In this document: in pieces, positions 1 to 9,756 of the stretch
How the letters are laid out: each line of letters starts with the position of its first letter
How positions within the stretch are numbered: the first letter of the stretch is position 1
NCBI GenBank assembly: GCA_949825045.1
Contig: OX463814.1
Span: 28,414,383-28,478,382 of the forward strand
Direction: 5' to 3'
DNA length: 64,000 nt
Source: Argyresthia goedartella
Taxonomy: Eukaryota; Arthropoda; Insecta; Lepidoptera; Argyresthiidae
Notes under the pieces: model-generated
What the model was told of the DNA's origin: nothing
Database searches by the model: none
What the model saw: only the letters and a program-made list of their open reading frames with translations
Translations under genes and position numbers: made by a program

Positions 1-683
1 AACAATTTTTCGTAACGACTTGGTTCCGATAAATTCCGACAGAGGCGCCATTTTTCTTAGCCTCAAAACAATATGGAGTTCAGTACGGGATGCCGTATCC
101 TTATATGTATATTAACGATGTTATCAGATATTTAATCAACGTACAGTTGTCTCTAACCGAATTATAACAATGAAATAAAATAATATGATGATGACAAAAA
201 GACATGTGATAAATTAGATTACACTTATAAGGGCGCGAAATATAACTTCTTTGAAATAGTGCTTCAAAACTGTAGATGTTGAACGCCAGTTCCCCCTGGA
301 TAGTATATCTTCAATTACTGACAGTTTAGTCAACAATCAGTTGCGACAGCATTTCTTAAGCTGCCCTGCAGGGGCAGAAACCCCTGCTTCCTGATATGAT
401 GGTTCTGGAAGCTGCCTTCACACAACCCCTAGTTGTTATAAAAAGACTTGTAGTTTTATTTGCGATCAATCTAATTGCGATCTAAAACAATCCCAAGTAA
501 TAAATTTTGGATTACACGGCCAATAATCGCTGCCTGTTGACCCTTAGCGCCGATTTGTTTTCCTTTTCTGCCTTATTACGGGATGCACTTATCATTCTAC
601 TGTTTATTTCATGAGTTAGGACAATAAACCACTCATTTGATGCTGTTTGATTTGGGTGGTGACGGTTTTGTGAGAAACAATTG
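1..683. other. No gene recognised
   Basis: AT-rich sequence without a long reading frame or a recognisable repeat end. A small GC-rich inverted motif (ccctgcagggg...cccctgc) lies near 363-388. Confidence 0.5.
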
Positions 684-727
684 AATTAAAGAGCTCCGCA
701 GCCATTAGACTGCGGAGCTCTTTAATT
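684..727. repeat. Perfect 18-bp hairpin
   Basis: The arm AATTAAAGAGCTCCGCAG (684-701) is exactly reverse-complemented at 710-727 around an 8-base spacer (ccattaga). Pairing weakens just outside. It could be a MITE relic or an RNA hairpin; nothing around it decides. Confidence 0.85.
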
Positions 728-1189
728 TAAGTACAATCACAAAAAATAAAATAAAAGTACTTATTATTTTCTCGTTAACGAAACAATCAGATTACAATTT
801 CATAACCGAACAGTCTGAGCAGACAATAATCGTGATACTTAAATCAGTCCCCATTGTTTTTCAACAAACTTTAGGGAGCTATTGTTGTAAGCAATCAAAT
901 CAAACAAAGTGTCGATCTGATAGGCAAAACGAGAACCGTAGTATCTAATTCCGTTGTATACCTCTCCGAGATAGAATACCGGCGAAAAGATATTTCATTA
1001 CAATTGAAAACGATACCTCTACTGTTTATACTATTTAAGTTGGCAGTATTTTTATATTCCTTGCTTTAAAGCCGGTACATTTGATTTCGTTTTGATTTCC
1101 TGTCGGATTCTTTGATTGACTTATGTTTAGGTTGTTTCATATGACATAACTATACTCACGAGCAATACACTAGAATCACTTTATCGCGC
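728..1189. other. No gene recognised
   Basis: AT-rich spacer before the Tc1-like element. No reading frame or repeat boundary that I can support. Confidence 0.4.
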
Positions 1190-1276
1190 GTTGCTCGGAA
1201 CTTTTTTTTGCAGTTTCTATGCAATGAACCATGGATTGTGGTATGTGATTTGAAAGGAAATATTGTTAGCTTTCAA
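1190..1276 (+). repeat. Left terminal inverted repeat of the Tc1-like element
   Basis: Best conserved over 1211-1276 and matches the reverse complement of about 4125-4188. The outer 20 bases (around 'gcgcgttgctc') match more loosely. Confidence 0.65.
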
Positions 1277-1524
1277 TGTATTTCAATATAGGTAATAACC
1301 AAAGATATGTTATATGACATGGAACGAACATATTTTTAAAAGATATCAATTTTTAAAACAAAACACCATATGGTTGAGGAGTCCTGAAACTCTAAAAAAT
1401 TGGGCGTTTATGAAAATTGGTTATCAGTCCAATGTTTTACGTCACTGGGAACACTGAAGCTAAAAGAAAATGGAAACCCCACCTATATAAGCCGCTGAAG
1501 TCGTCATCGAGGAAGGGCTAACTT

Positions 1525-2057
1525 TTGAGTACTATAGACCGACAGCTTCATCTGAATCAGTCTTGGATCTCGAAGGCATACAATAGGTTCGTGGAGTCTG
1601 GCTACTTAGTCCGGAGACCAGGATCTGGACGACAGCGATGCACTTCGATGAGAGATGGCTTAAAATCGACCCCGACTGGCGAAGACGTCCAGCGGCAGCT
1701 CAAAGAAGTTCGAAAGAAGATTGTCAGCAAGTGGACAGCGAGGCGAACACTCAAAGAAGTGAACTTGAACCCAAAAAAGGGCCCACAGGGCCCAAATTAT
1801 CTCCAACGCACTGACAAGCCCGGCTTCAATTTGCTCGCGATCACTTCGATTGGGATTTGGAGCAATGGAGCTGTATGATAGCGAGCGTCAAGGGAGGGTC
1901 TATAGGAGACCGGGGGAACGGTTCGCACAATGCTGTTTTGCGGAATGATGTGGCATGCGGGGTTGGGTCTTGCATGACGTGGGCGGGGTTTTCTATACAG
2001 CAAAAACGGAGCCGATTTATTAATTTAGACGGCCACAACTTCGATATAATGCAATAA
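1525..2057 (+). pseudogene. Tc1-like transposase, N-terminal half, frameshifted
   Basis: The frame from 1525 to about 1800 encodes a helix-turn-helix region of the kind found in insect Tc1 transposases: 'LHLNQSWISKAYNRFVESG' followed by a basic 'RRPGSGRQR' linker. From about 1830 the frame moves: 'ARDHFDWDLEQW' and 'GRVYRRPGERF' can be read in different frames, and 'MTWAGFS' follows near 1977-1997. These correspond to the catalytic-domain start in this family. The remnant stops at 2057, just before the LINE. At least two frameshifts make it nonfunctional, and the rest of the DDE domain is absent. Family assignment is from memory of motif order. Confidence 0.7.
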
Positions 2058-2069
2058 TTCTATAAATCT

Positions 2070-4100
2070 AGGCAGTAAATTAAAGTAAAGACCCTTGGTG
2101 TTGGTAAGTCCCAGGACGCAGTTGCCGGTAGTGTCGACCTCAATGGTCTCAACAAATTCTTTGCTGTCTCCCCTGTCGTGATGGACCCCTGTGTCAAAAA
2201 TGCTACCCTTCGTAACTTGCGTACCAGATCGACATCCAGTTGCTTACCTTTCAACCTCAGGTCTGTCGGAGTTGGCGCAGTAAAGAAAGCTATTCTAGAA
2301 ATCTCGTCCAAGGCTGTAGGTGATGACAATATCTGCTCTCAGATGCTATTCAGTGTACTCGATAATGTTTTACCACCCATAACGCATATAATTAACGCGT
2401 CGCTGAGCGAGTACTGCTTCCCAAGCCAGTGGAAAAGAGCATTAGTGATACCCCTGCCTAAAACTTCTAACTCGTCCTCCTTCAAAGAGTTCCGTCCCAT
2501 TTCCATCCTACCAATCCTTTCCAAAGTCCTTGAATCAATTGTCCACTCCCAGCTGTCCTCGTACCTTTCCTCCATGGATTTACTGAACCCTTTTCAGTCT
2601 GGTTTTAGGCCAGGGCATAGCACCACCACCGCACTGCTCAAGGTAACTGACGATATCCAACTGGCAATGGATAAGAAGCAGCTCACAGTCCTGACTCTCC
2701 TTGACTTTAGCAGCGCCTTCAACTGCGTCGACTTCGATATACTTGTTGAAATCATAAAAACACTTAATGTCTCTTCACACTCGGCTCGCTGGTTTGACTC
2801 CTACCTGAGAGACCGCCAGCAGCGCATCAAGTCTGAAGAAGTTACTACGGAATGGTGCAAGCTCTCTACTGGTGTTCCGCAGGGTGGCATCCTTTCTCCT
2901 CTTCTTTTCTCAGTTTTCATCCATTCCATCTCGGATGTATTGTCTTCCTCGTATCATCTCTATGCAGATGACCTTCAAATTTATCGGCAATTTCCCCTGT
3001 GTGATCTGGCTTCGACTGTAGAGGCTTTGAATGCTGACCTCGACAACATCAGGAAATGGGCTCTTTCGTATGGGCTATTAGTCAACCCGGATAAGTCTCA
3101 GGCGATGATACTGGGTACACGGCACTTACTTAATTTGTTGCAGCATAGGTCAGTTGCTCCCGTGCTTTATGACGGTACCATTGTCAAGTACAGCGAGAAA
3201 GCCAAAAATCTTGGGGTTGTTTTTAATACTCTTTTATCCTGGTCGCCCCACGTTTGTGAGGTCAGCAGACGAGTCTTTGCATCCTTTCATTCCCTTCGGC
3301 GTTTGCAGTACTTCTTGCCTAGGCAGACTAAAATCATGCTAGTTCAGACCCTTCTTCTGCCTTTAATTGACTACGCCGATGTTTGCTGGGCCAGCGCGAA
3401 CGAAGATCTACTGAACAAACTCGAGCGACTTCAAAATCTCGGGATTCGGTTTATCTTCGGTCTCCGCAAGTACGATCACGTGTCTCAATATCGCAGGGAA
3501 TTAGGCTGGCTCCCGATCCGACTTCGTCGTGATATGCACATTCTCTCCTTCCTCTTCAATATTTTGAGAAATCCGCGCTATCCCGCATATCTTCGTGAAC
3601 ATTTTGAGTTTCTTTTCTCTGGGGATAGACTTCGGAGATCTCACACGGTGTCACTTTTGTCAATTCCTCAGCACAACACTGTTGCTTACGAGCACTCGTT
3701 TAGGTTAAGGGCAATACGTTTGTGGAATGCACTTCCTTGCGCTATTAGGGATTGCACATCCTTGTTCTCTTTTAAGAAAAAGTTGAAACAGCATCTCCTC
3801 TCTTCCGCATAGTGGGTATCTTATAGTATGTATGTGTATCTATGTATTTATTGTATTCTATTAATTTATTTTATAGTATGTGTAGGATGTATTGTGATTT
3901 ATCTGATAGTATATTGACTTTATTTCTTTCTTTTAAATCTTAATTGTACACTAGGACTACCTCTCTATAAATATTTTTTCCTTTCCTCACAGGTTAGCTG
4001 TAAGAAATTTCTTTTTAGAAATAAGCTCACCTTTGCATATTGTTCGTTGTATTTTTTCCATTGTGTTTTCTGTGCAATAAAGAATTATTATTATTATTAT
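2070..4100 (+). mobile_element. LINE-H: 5'-truncated non-LTR retrotransposon
   Basis: Consists of the RT part of ORF2, a 3' untranslated region of about 270 bases with 'gtgcaataaagaattattatt', and a terminal (TTA)n run at about 4087-4100. The endonuclease and all upstream parts are missing, the usual 5' truncation of LINE copies. It sits inside the Tc1-like element, so it is the younger of the two. The short repeat tail instead of poly(A) fits CR1-type elements, but the clade is not certain. Confidence 0.8.
2079..3812 (+). CDS. LINE-H reverse transcriptase (5'-truncated, open frame)
   Basis: Uninterrupted frame of 577 codons from just after an in-frame stop at 2076; the first ATG is at 2181, but the true protein began upstream of the truncation. 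RT motifs appear in order: 'FRPIS' at 2490, 'QSGFRPGHST' near 2596, 'LLDFSSAF' with its catalytic Asp at 2703, 'GVPQGGILSP' at 2871 and the catalytic YADD box at 2961-2972. The thumb and C-terminal domain ('RRLQYFLPRQTKIMLVQTL') run to the stop at 3810-3812. It is the longest intact RT frame in the window, suggesting a fairly recent insertion. No endonuclease remains, so the copy could not move on its own. It acts on its own RNA at a nicked chromosomal target by target-primed reverse transcription. Confidence 0.85.
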   Translation: MKVKTLGVGKSQDAVAGSVDLNGLNKFFAVSPVVMDPCVKNATLRNLRTRSTSSCLPFNLRSVGVGAVKKAILEISSKAVGDDNICSQMLFSVLDNVLPPITHIINASLSEYCFPSQWKRALVIPLPKTSNSSSFKEFRPISILPILSKVLESIVHSQLSSYLSSMDLLNPFQSGFRPGHSTTTALLKVTDDIQLAMDKKQLTVLTLLDFSSAFNCVDFDILVEIIKTLNVSSHSARWFDSYLRDRQQRIKSEEVTTEWCKLSTGVPQGGILSPLLFSVFIHSISDVLSSSYHLYADDLQIYRQFPLCDLASTVEALNADLDNIRKWALSYGLLVNPDKSQAMILGTRHLLNLLQHRSVAPVLYDGTIVKYSEKAKNLGVVFNTLLSWSPHVCEVSRRVFASFHSLRRLQYFLPRQTKIMLVQTLLLPLIDYADVCWASANEDLLNKLERLQNLGIRFIFGLRKYDHVSQYRRELGWLPIRLRRDMHILSFLFNILRNPRYPAYLREHFEFLFSGDRLRRSHTVSLLSIPQHNTVAYEHSFRLRAIRLWNALPCAIRDCTSLFSFKKKLKQHLLSSA

Positions 4101-4122
4101 AAATTTAATTTATTTGTAAATA

Positions 4123-4212
4123 TTTTTGAAAGCTAACAAAATTGCCGATAATTTGATATAATGATTCCATGGTTCATTGCATGGAAGTTGTGGGGATTGA
4201 GCAAGCGCAAAC
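4123..4212 (-). repeat. Right terminal inverted repeat of the Tc1-like element
   Basis: Begins about 22 bases after the LINE-H tail. The reverse complement of 'gaaagctaacaaaattgcc' and 'tccatggttcattgcatgg' matches the left end at 1211-1276. Confidence 0.65.
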
Positions 4213-5350
4213 TGCGACGATGTGAGGCGGTGGAAAATAATGAAAAAACAATGAAAATTTCCTGTGTCTCATCAAATCAGAAGGGAATTATGACAGACTC
4301 GTGAGGTCTACAGCTTACAGAACCACTAGTACCTATAAGGTATTACGTAATTTTTCGAAATTATATTTATAATATTTTTAAGTTGCACTTTGATTACTTC
4401 TACACTACACTCTAAACACTTCACATAATGTGTGTTAGGACTGTTAACTGTTAATTGTTATCCACCCACTCCTTACTATTAAACACTCATTCCTGACTGT
4501 TCAATATACGACGCTCAAACTGAAGTAGCGTACATTAAGCACCAGTAGACTAATGCCTCAATTTTATGAACCGACGCGACTGTGAAAGCTGGCAATGATG
4601 AGGTCATCAAAACTTGTTCACAACTGCCCGCTGTTTCAAGACGTCTATGGACGGGTCTAACGTCTATAGTCGTAGCGGGACTGTAATGGGCGTCGTTTCA
4701 GTGAGCACTTTCGCTTTCTTTAATTGCAAACCCTCAATTTATTTCTGGAAAGTTTTTCCGATCGTTTCGGATTCATACGAAAATACTTTATGAAAATCCG
4801 ACCATGGTTAGTTATAGGTATCGACCTAATGGGATACTTTCAGAGCAGGCTTATTTCAAAATCCATCAAATGGCGTAATAACGGACAATGCTGGCTACCC
4901 TAAGTTTTTTTTGTTATTGATTATTGGCTGCCCTGGCTGTGGTTTAAAAAAATATTTTATTAGAATAGCATATTTGTAACAGAAAGCTAGTGATACAAAT
5001 CCAACAGATGGCGTCATAATGGATTGTACATTTTTTGCCTTTGGCGAAGGATGAGTGTGGTAAAAGGACACATAAAAAACAAAAATGTTTAGTAATATTT
5101 AACCTAATGTTTCGCGTTGGCGAGATAATTTAAAGAAAAGATAAATATTTATGAACATTGATGATTTTATTTTTTCGTCGAATATCCAATTTTATTTCGT
5201 CGCTTAATTTTTAATAAATCTTTACTTTCAGTCAACTATTTGCATATTAAGAGTACCTTATTTAAATCGATTTTCAAATCAATAAAGTACTTTTAAGTAT
5301 TGACGATTTTATCCAGCTTACAGCAGCTTGCCGTATGGGCAAAAATATAT
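4213..5350. other. No gene recognised
   Basis: About 1.1 kb of AT-rich sequence with no protein-like frame or identified repeat. Confidence 0.4.
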
Positions 5351-5980
5351 AAAACAGTAGCCAAGTGCGAGTCGGACTCGCCCCTGAAGGGTTCCGTTGT
5401 AGCAAGTAATTATGCGACTGGACGTTTGTGTTGCAACTTTATTTTTCATAGTGTTTGTATGAATGACAAAATTATCTTTGCGGTTTTAAATAAATTTTTT
5501 ATTTCTTAAAAACAGCTTTTTTATTTTGTTTAAACCAATTTTTGTTGAAAGTGTGTTTAGATATACACCATATATTTTTTGGTTTATTTTTATCTCTTAC
5601 TTCAAAAGTTAGATGGGGGGACGGGGGGACACATTTTTCCACTTCAGAAGCGTGTTCGTCTCTTTAACGATTTAGTTTGAGAAAAAATTATTCCAAGGAC
5701 CTCAACGTCATTTTTGAAGACCTATCTATAAACAACCCTCACAAATAGGTTTGATAAAAAAAAATTGGCTTCAGTTCCATGTATAGGGAGCCTCCTTTAA
5801 TTATTTTAGTTTTTCAATTTTATATAACAAACGTAAAGCGGTTTACAGAATACATCTACATACTAAGTTTCAACTGTATAGTCTTGATAGTTTCTGCATT
5901 AATTTGCTGTGATATACGGACGGACAGACAGACTTGACGAAACTATAAGGGTTCCTTGTTTCTCTACGGAACCCTGAAAC
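5351..5980 (-). repeat. Lepidopteran interspersed repeat, copy 1
   Basis: Opens with 'CCAAGTGCGAGTCGGACTCG', then 'gaagggttccgt', and ends with 'acggacggacagacagac' and 'tacggaaccctgaaa'. This is the mirror layout of the copy at 26955-27372. It is a non-coding high-copy family that I know from moth and butterfly genomes; its class is not settled by this sequence. The inner part differs from the other copy. Confidence 0.7.
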
Positions 5981-6490
5981 TGCTGAAGTGCACAATTGAA
6001 AAAAAAACGATAAGTACCATCGAAAGCTTCAGAAACTAGGAAAAAGTGATCGAGGACCTAAAGAACGAGTGATAAATTCGGATGATGAAAATAATGAAGC
6101 TTAGTGTTTCTTCGTTTAATAAAAACCTATCTTTTGATCGACACGAATTAGTCACTAGATCGTACACAAAAGTACATTACATTGGGTTTGACTGCGACTC
6201 AAATTCAATAACATGGTTAACTGCGAGTTAACCGTGATTTATATCATACATAAACAAAGTGACTGCTAGTCACCCACAAAAAACTTTGGTCAACTACGAA
6301 TTTACCATAGTTTCTGCGTTTCATACAATGTTTGTTATCAATCAATTCCTTTCCGCAATTGCTCTTTTGTCTGCGAGACAAAGTGGTTTGCGCGCAATCT
6401 TTTCCCTATATTCCCGCGTAAATATGAATATTATTTATCGCGTGATACAACAAGTTTGTATCGTGTTTTAGATACCAACGGAAAAATTTC
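5981..6490. other. No gene recognised
   Basis: AT-rich, no supported feature. May hold the 5' leader of the DIRS-like element that follows. Confidence 0.35.
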
Positions 6491-6496
6491 GATGTC

Positions 6497-6931
6497 ATGC
6501 CGGTTCAAGAACCTTCGAATGATCCACTTAATACCGAGTCACAAGATATCCTCATTGACACAAACCCGGAAACCATAGTTGGGAATGCAGATGAGGCCAA
6601 GTTAGACTTGGACCACAAGCTATTGTCAGCATTGGGAGAATCAACATCTGACTCGCCAGAATTTGGTGCAGGTATAAATGAAAACCTTGCCAAGGTATGG
6701 CTGCCTCTGATGAAAAAGAGGATGGTGTCAGAGAAGAAAACAGAAATCGTGCAAGAATACCTGATTTCCGATAATTGCAGACTTCTAAAAGCCCCAAACC
6801 CTAACGCCGATATCTCTGCTGCTGTCTCGGAAATAGTCCGTAACCGTGACAGTAACTTAGTCTATGTGCAACAACAACTCGGCAAAGGTATCACCGCCAT
6901 TAACAGGGCTATGGACGAGTCAATCTGTTGA
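6497..6931 (+). CDS. DIRS-like gag-type protein (144 aa frame)
   Basis: ATG at 6497, stop at 6929. The N-terminal 45 residues are acidic and Ser/Thr/Asn-rich. Then comes 'LLSALGES...FGAGINENLAKVWLPLMKKRM' (about residues 42-75), 'EYLISDNCRLLKAPNPNADI' (about 86-106) and 'QQQLGKGITAINRAMD' (about 126-141). This order matches the putative capsid protein of insect DIRS elements as I remember it; no zinc knuckle is present. The frame is intact but probably ends early, since related sequence resumes near 7500 behind stops. Could it be a domesticated gag? Nothing around it (promoter, intron) speaks for that. Confidence 0.55.
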   Translation: MPVQEPSNDPLNTESQDILIDTNPETIVGNADEAKLDLDHKLLSALGESTSDSPEFGAGINENLAKVWLPLMKKRMVSEKKTEIVQEYLISDNCRLLKAPNPNADISAAVSEIVRNRDSNLVYVQQQLGKGITAINRAMDESIC

Positions 6932-7499
6932 TCATATATATATATATTTTTTATGTAAAAATTAAGTAAGTGTTTGACTTGAAAAGGTGCATAAAGTGAC
7001 TAATTTGTTGGCGTTCTCGAGGTACCTTGATACCTTACTTAAGTTATACATTAAAAAAAAATATGATCAACTAAACTAATGAGTACAAAGTAAAAAGGAA
7101 ATTTCTCCTTCAATTCATTGGTAAATCTCGCACAGGAAAAATAAATTCCATTAACTCTAACAGTGCTTCGAAAATACGCCCGTCAGAGAAGATAGCATCA
7201 AGAAACTCTATGGGGATGTCATTTTTTCAATGGTCGTCATTTTTTTTTATCACACAATTTACGATGTAAAAATTATCTTATCTAATGACAATATTATTAC
7301 ATCGTATCTATAAGTGCCAATAAGATGTCTCAAAATAACAATCTTACAAAATAAATAAATAAGAACAAAGACAAGCTGTAATGAACATAACTTATGTGAA
7401 ACCAGACTGGACCAGTCCCCCCAAGCAGCACCCGTAGATTGTGTCCAATCTACACTTCCTTCACACTAAAGATTAAATGAAAGTCATAGCCCCAAACTT

Positions 7500-7810
7500 A
7501 GAAAAGGCGATAATGACCATGATTCATGAGGCCGAGCGAGATCATTTGTTGTTTGGGAACATCCTTACGGAGAAGATAAAGGCTAACAAAGCCATTTGAA
7601 AAAAGGGTCAGTCAATAAAGGAGGTGACATTTCAAATCTGCTCGTTTTGAAGTCTGCTGCTCCTCAACCTACGGTAGTTTGCCATGCTGCTCAGGGAAAT
7701 TGAACAGGACCTCCTCCGTATCCGTCGAACAGGGGTCGGCGGGGTGGTCATAGGAAGCCTACGCATTCAACCCATGGCCGCCAGCTCATCAGACAAAACC
7801 AGTCAATAAG
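7500..7810 (+). pseudogene. DIRS-like gag C-terminal remnant
   Basis: Short frames read 'HEAERDHLLFGNILTEKIKA' then a stop (about 7596), followed in another frame by a Gly/Arg/Pro-rich stretch around 'PYPSNRGRRGGHRKP'. Such a basic, low-complexity tail follows the capsid-like part in this family. Stops and frameshifts make it nonfunctional. Confidence 0.45.
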
Positions 7811-7899
7811 CCTCGTGCAACCCAGTCAGCATTAGCACAGGTACACGCAGCAAGGATTAAATGTTACTTTCTACTACTAACAACAAGGTAGTACTTGGC

Positions 7900-8290
7900 T
7901 GGGTTAAAAACGAATATCATATCCCTTTTATCTCATCAAAATATAATTCCACAAAGTAAATTATCACTCGACGAAAGTTGGGTTAGTAGCTATTGATAAA
8001 TTGAAAGATTTAGGATCTATCTGCTGTCCATCTGCAGATCAAAATGTATCGAGAGATTTTCTTACATCCAAGAAAAACGGCGGTAAAAGCGTTATTCTTA
8101 ACCTAAAAAGCCTAAAAACATTCATCTCACTGTCACATTTTAATATGGAAGATCATCGTACAACAGAAAAATTAATACCTTAAGATGATTTTTAGCTAGA
8201 CTTAACCGAGGCCTATTTCATTGTCCTTAAACATAAATTACACAAAAAATACTTACGATTCCAATTTCAAGCAGAATTTCATAAATTAAT
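7900..8290 (+). pseudogene. DIRS-like reverse transcriptase fragment
   Basis: A frame around 7998-8183 encodes 'DFLTSKKNGGKSVILNLKSL', then 'FISLSHFNMEDHRTTEKLIP', a stop at 8181, and then 'LDLTEAYFIVLKHKLHKKYL'. This is the fingers/palm start of DIRS and related RTs ('RxILNLKxLN...HFKMED...DLxxAYF'). The aspartate of the first catalytic motif is present; the region with the second motif is missing. Confidence 0.55.
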
Positions 8291-8297
8291 ATATATG

Positions 8298-8560
8298 TTA
8301 CGGCTAAAGATAGGTGTGAAACTAAACTTAAGTTTAGCCGGCTAGTCTTAAGATTAATTTCGAGCCTCGGCTTATGTCCGAAATAATGTTCATTGCGATA
8401 AATGATTTCAACATTAGGCGGCTAAACTGCAGTTTAGCCTCGACGCTGTTGAGGCTAAAGATGGGTGAAAAAATATGGTTGACATTAGCCGACTAAACAT
8501 AAGTTTATTTTTCAGTATACCTAGGCTAATGTTGAGAAATTACCGTCTTAATCTGGAATT
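8298..8560. repeat. Palindrome cluster with repeated 'ggctaaagat(a/g)ggtg'
   Basis: Contains the perfect 20-bp palindrome GGCTAAACTGCAGTTTAGCC (8420-8439) and the palindrome ctaaacttaagtttag near 8323-8338. The block 'ggctaaagat(a/g)ggtg' occurs at about 8302 and again at about 8453. It lies directly after the DIRS-like remnant and may be a damaged element end. Confidence 0.6.
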
Positions 8561-8596
8561 AGTGATGATAATGAGTCGGAAGCCGTAAACACTGCG

Positions 8597-8794
8597 GTAG
8601 CTTAGGTGAAGGATTAAGGGGGTGAGCGAAGCGGAGCCCCCTTTATCCTTCGTGTTAGGTTGAACATGTAAAAACAACAAAAAATACTTATACTCGTCTT
8701 ATTATAGTTTTTGTTGTTCTTACATGTTCAACCTAACACGAAGGATAAAGGGGGCTTCGCTTCGCTCACCCCCTTTACCCTTCACCTAAGCTAC
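8597..8794. repeat. 198-bp nested inverted repeat (foldback)
   Basis: Arms 8597-8684 and 8708-8794 are reverse complements with about four mismatches; the loop is about 23 bases. Each arm also folds on itself: aaggattaaggggg pairs with ccccctttatcctt inside the left arm, and the right arm does the same. No reading frame. Could be a foldback transposon or a product of template switching. Confidence 0.9.
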
Positions 8795-9756
8795 TACAAT
8801 GTTTTGCCCTGATATTAGAAATAGCTTTCTCATCTGAATAAAATTACCCCGCCCCGCTCCCCGCAGTCGCACAAATATATTTTCCGACAAAAATACATAA
8901 TCTTTTATAGCTGTAGCATTACATATTTGCGGTTTTTCTACAAAATTTGGTAAATTTAATACGGGTTGTTCGCGGAATATTGCTGACGTTTTAATAATAT
9001 CTGCTATGACAAACATGACACCAGTCTCTGAAATTCAAATGTTTTCCAGTGTAATAAGGGAAAGCGTTTGTACTCCATGAGCAGAACAAATCACCAGTAA
9101 AATTACTATTTTCTTCGTTACTAGGTATATAGAAACTCCGTTTTAAGATACCAGTTTCCTACAAGGCTTAACACTAGTTGTCTCAACTAAAGTTATATTT
9201 AGGATTATTAGTTTACGTTTGTAAGCTCCTTTCATTAACGTTTTCTCCATTCATTTGATCCAACTTCACTGCCTAATAATTACGATATAACGGACCGATG
9301 AATTTGTAAAGAACAGTACAAAGAGTGCTTTTAAACATTTCTGACAGGAAGTTCGACGACGAGGCGAGAAAATTTCTACTATTATTAATTATTTTTTATT
9401 TATTATTCTTATGCTCCTAGTAATATTTTATGTCCCTACTCTCTTCCAATAAATAGTAACAATAATAATCTACCTGGGAAAGATTATTTGGACACAATCT
9501 AATGCCTATGGACACGTAAAATGTCTATTTTTAATGATTGTCGTTGTTCTCATATGTCGATCTTTACCTCCAAATATGTCGGTAACGTGACACTTAGGGG
9601 TTATGTCATGTTACCTGACATTTTTATTTGTCTATTTGACCCCTACTCATAAATAATGCTTTCATAGGGCGCAGCGATTTCGAAAAAAAAAATATGGCGG
9701 TGGGTCTATATGCCAGATCGGTTCTATCCCCTTTAAAGACCTCATTGGGCTGTACA
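8795..9756. other. No gene recognised
   Basis: AT-rich spacer. A 76-codon minus-strand frame (8786-9016) runs into the hairpin and resembles nothing I know. A short 'atggcggtgggtctatatgcc' piece sits near 9692. Confidence 0.4.

Larger units (their letters stand above)
1190..4212 (+). mobile_element. Tc1-like DNA transposon remnant, interrupted by a LINE
   Basis: Imperfect inverted ends lie at about 1190-1276 and 4123-4212. They share the blocks 'atgcaatgaaccatgga' and 'attttgttagctttcaa' in opposite orientation. Between them lies the first half of a Tc1-type transposase, then a complete LINE 3' part, then directly the right inverted end. The second half of the transposase, with the later catalytic acidic residues, is missing, so the LINE insertion was accompanied or followed by a deletion. 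Exact outer ends and the TA duplication could not be fixed. Confidence 0.65.
6497..8290 (+). mobile_element. DIRS-like retroelement remnant
   Basis: Three collinear blocks resemble the gag and RT regions of insect DIRS-type elements: an intact gag-like frame (6497-6931), a decayed second gag block (7500-7810) and an RT block with 'ILNLKSLKTFI...HFNMED' (7980-8290). DIRS elements integrate with a tyrosine recombinase instead of a DDE integrase. I see no recombinase gene here, and the copy ends at about 8290 against a palindrome-rich segment. Assignment is by motif memory. Confidence 0.55.

Noticed and set aside
2060..2575. Minus-strand frames opposite the LINE-H RT
   Set aside because: Shadows of the plus-strand RT coding sequence.
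8650..8670. 'gttaggtt' as telomeric TTAGG sequence
   Set aside because: Only one unit, in the arm of a hairpin; no repeat array and no TRAS/SART-type target context.
8786..9016. 76-codon minus-strand frame beside the large hairpin
   Set aside because: No family resemblance, its end runs into the inverted repeat, and surrounding sequence gives no exon signals.
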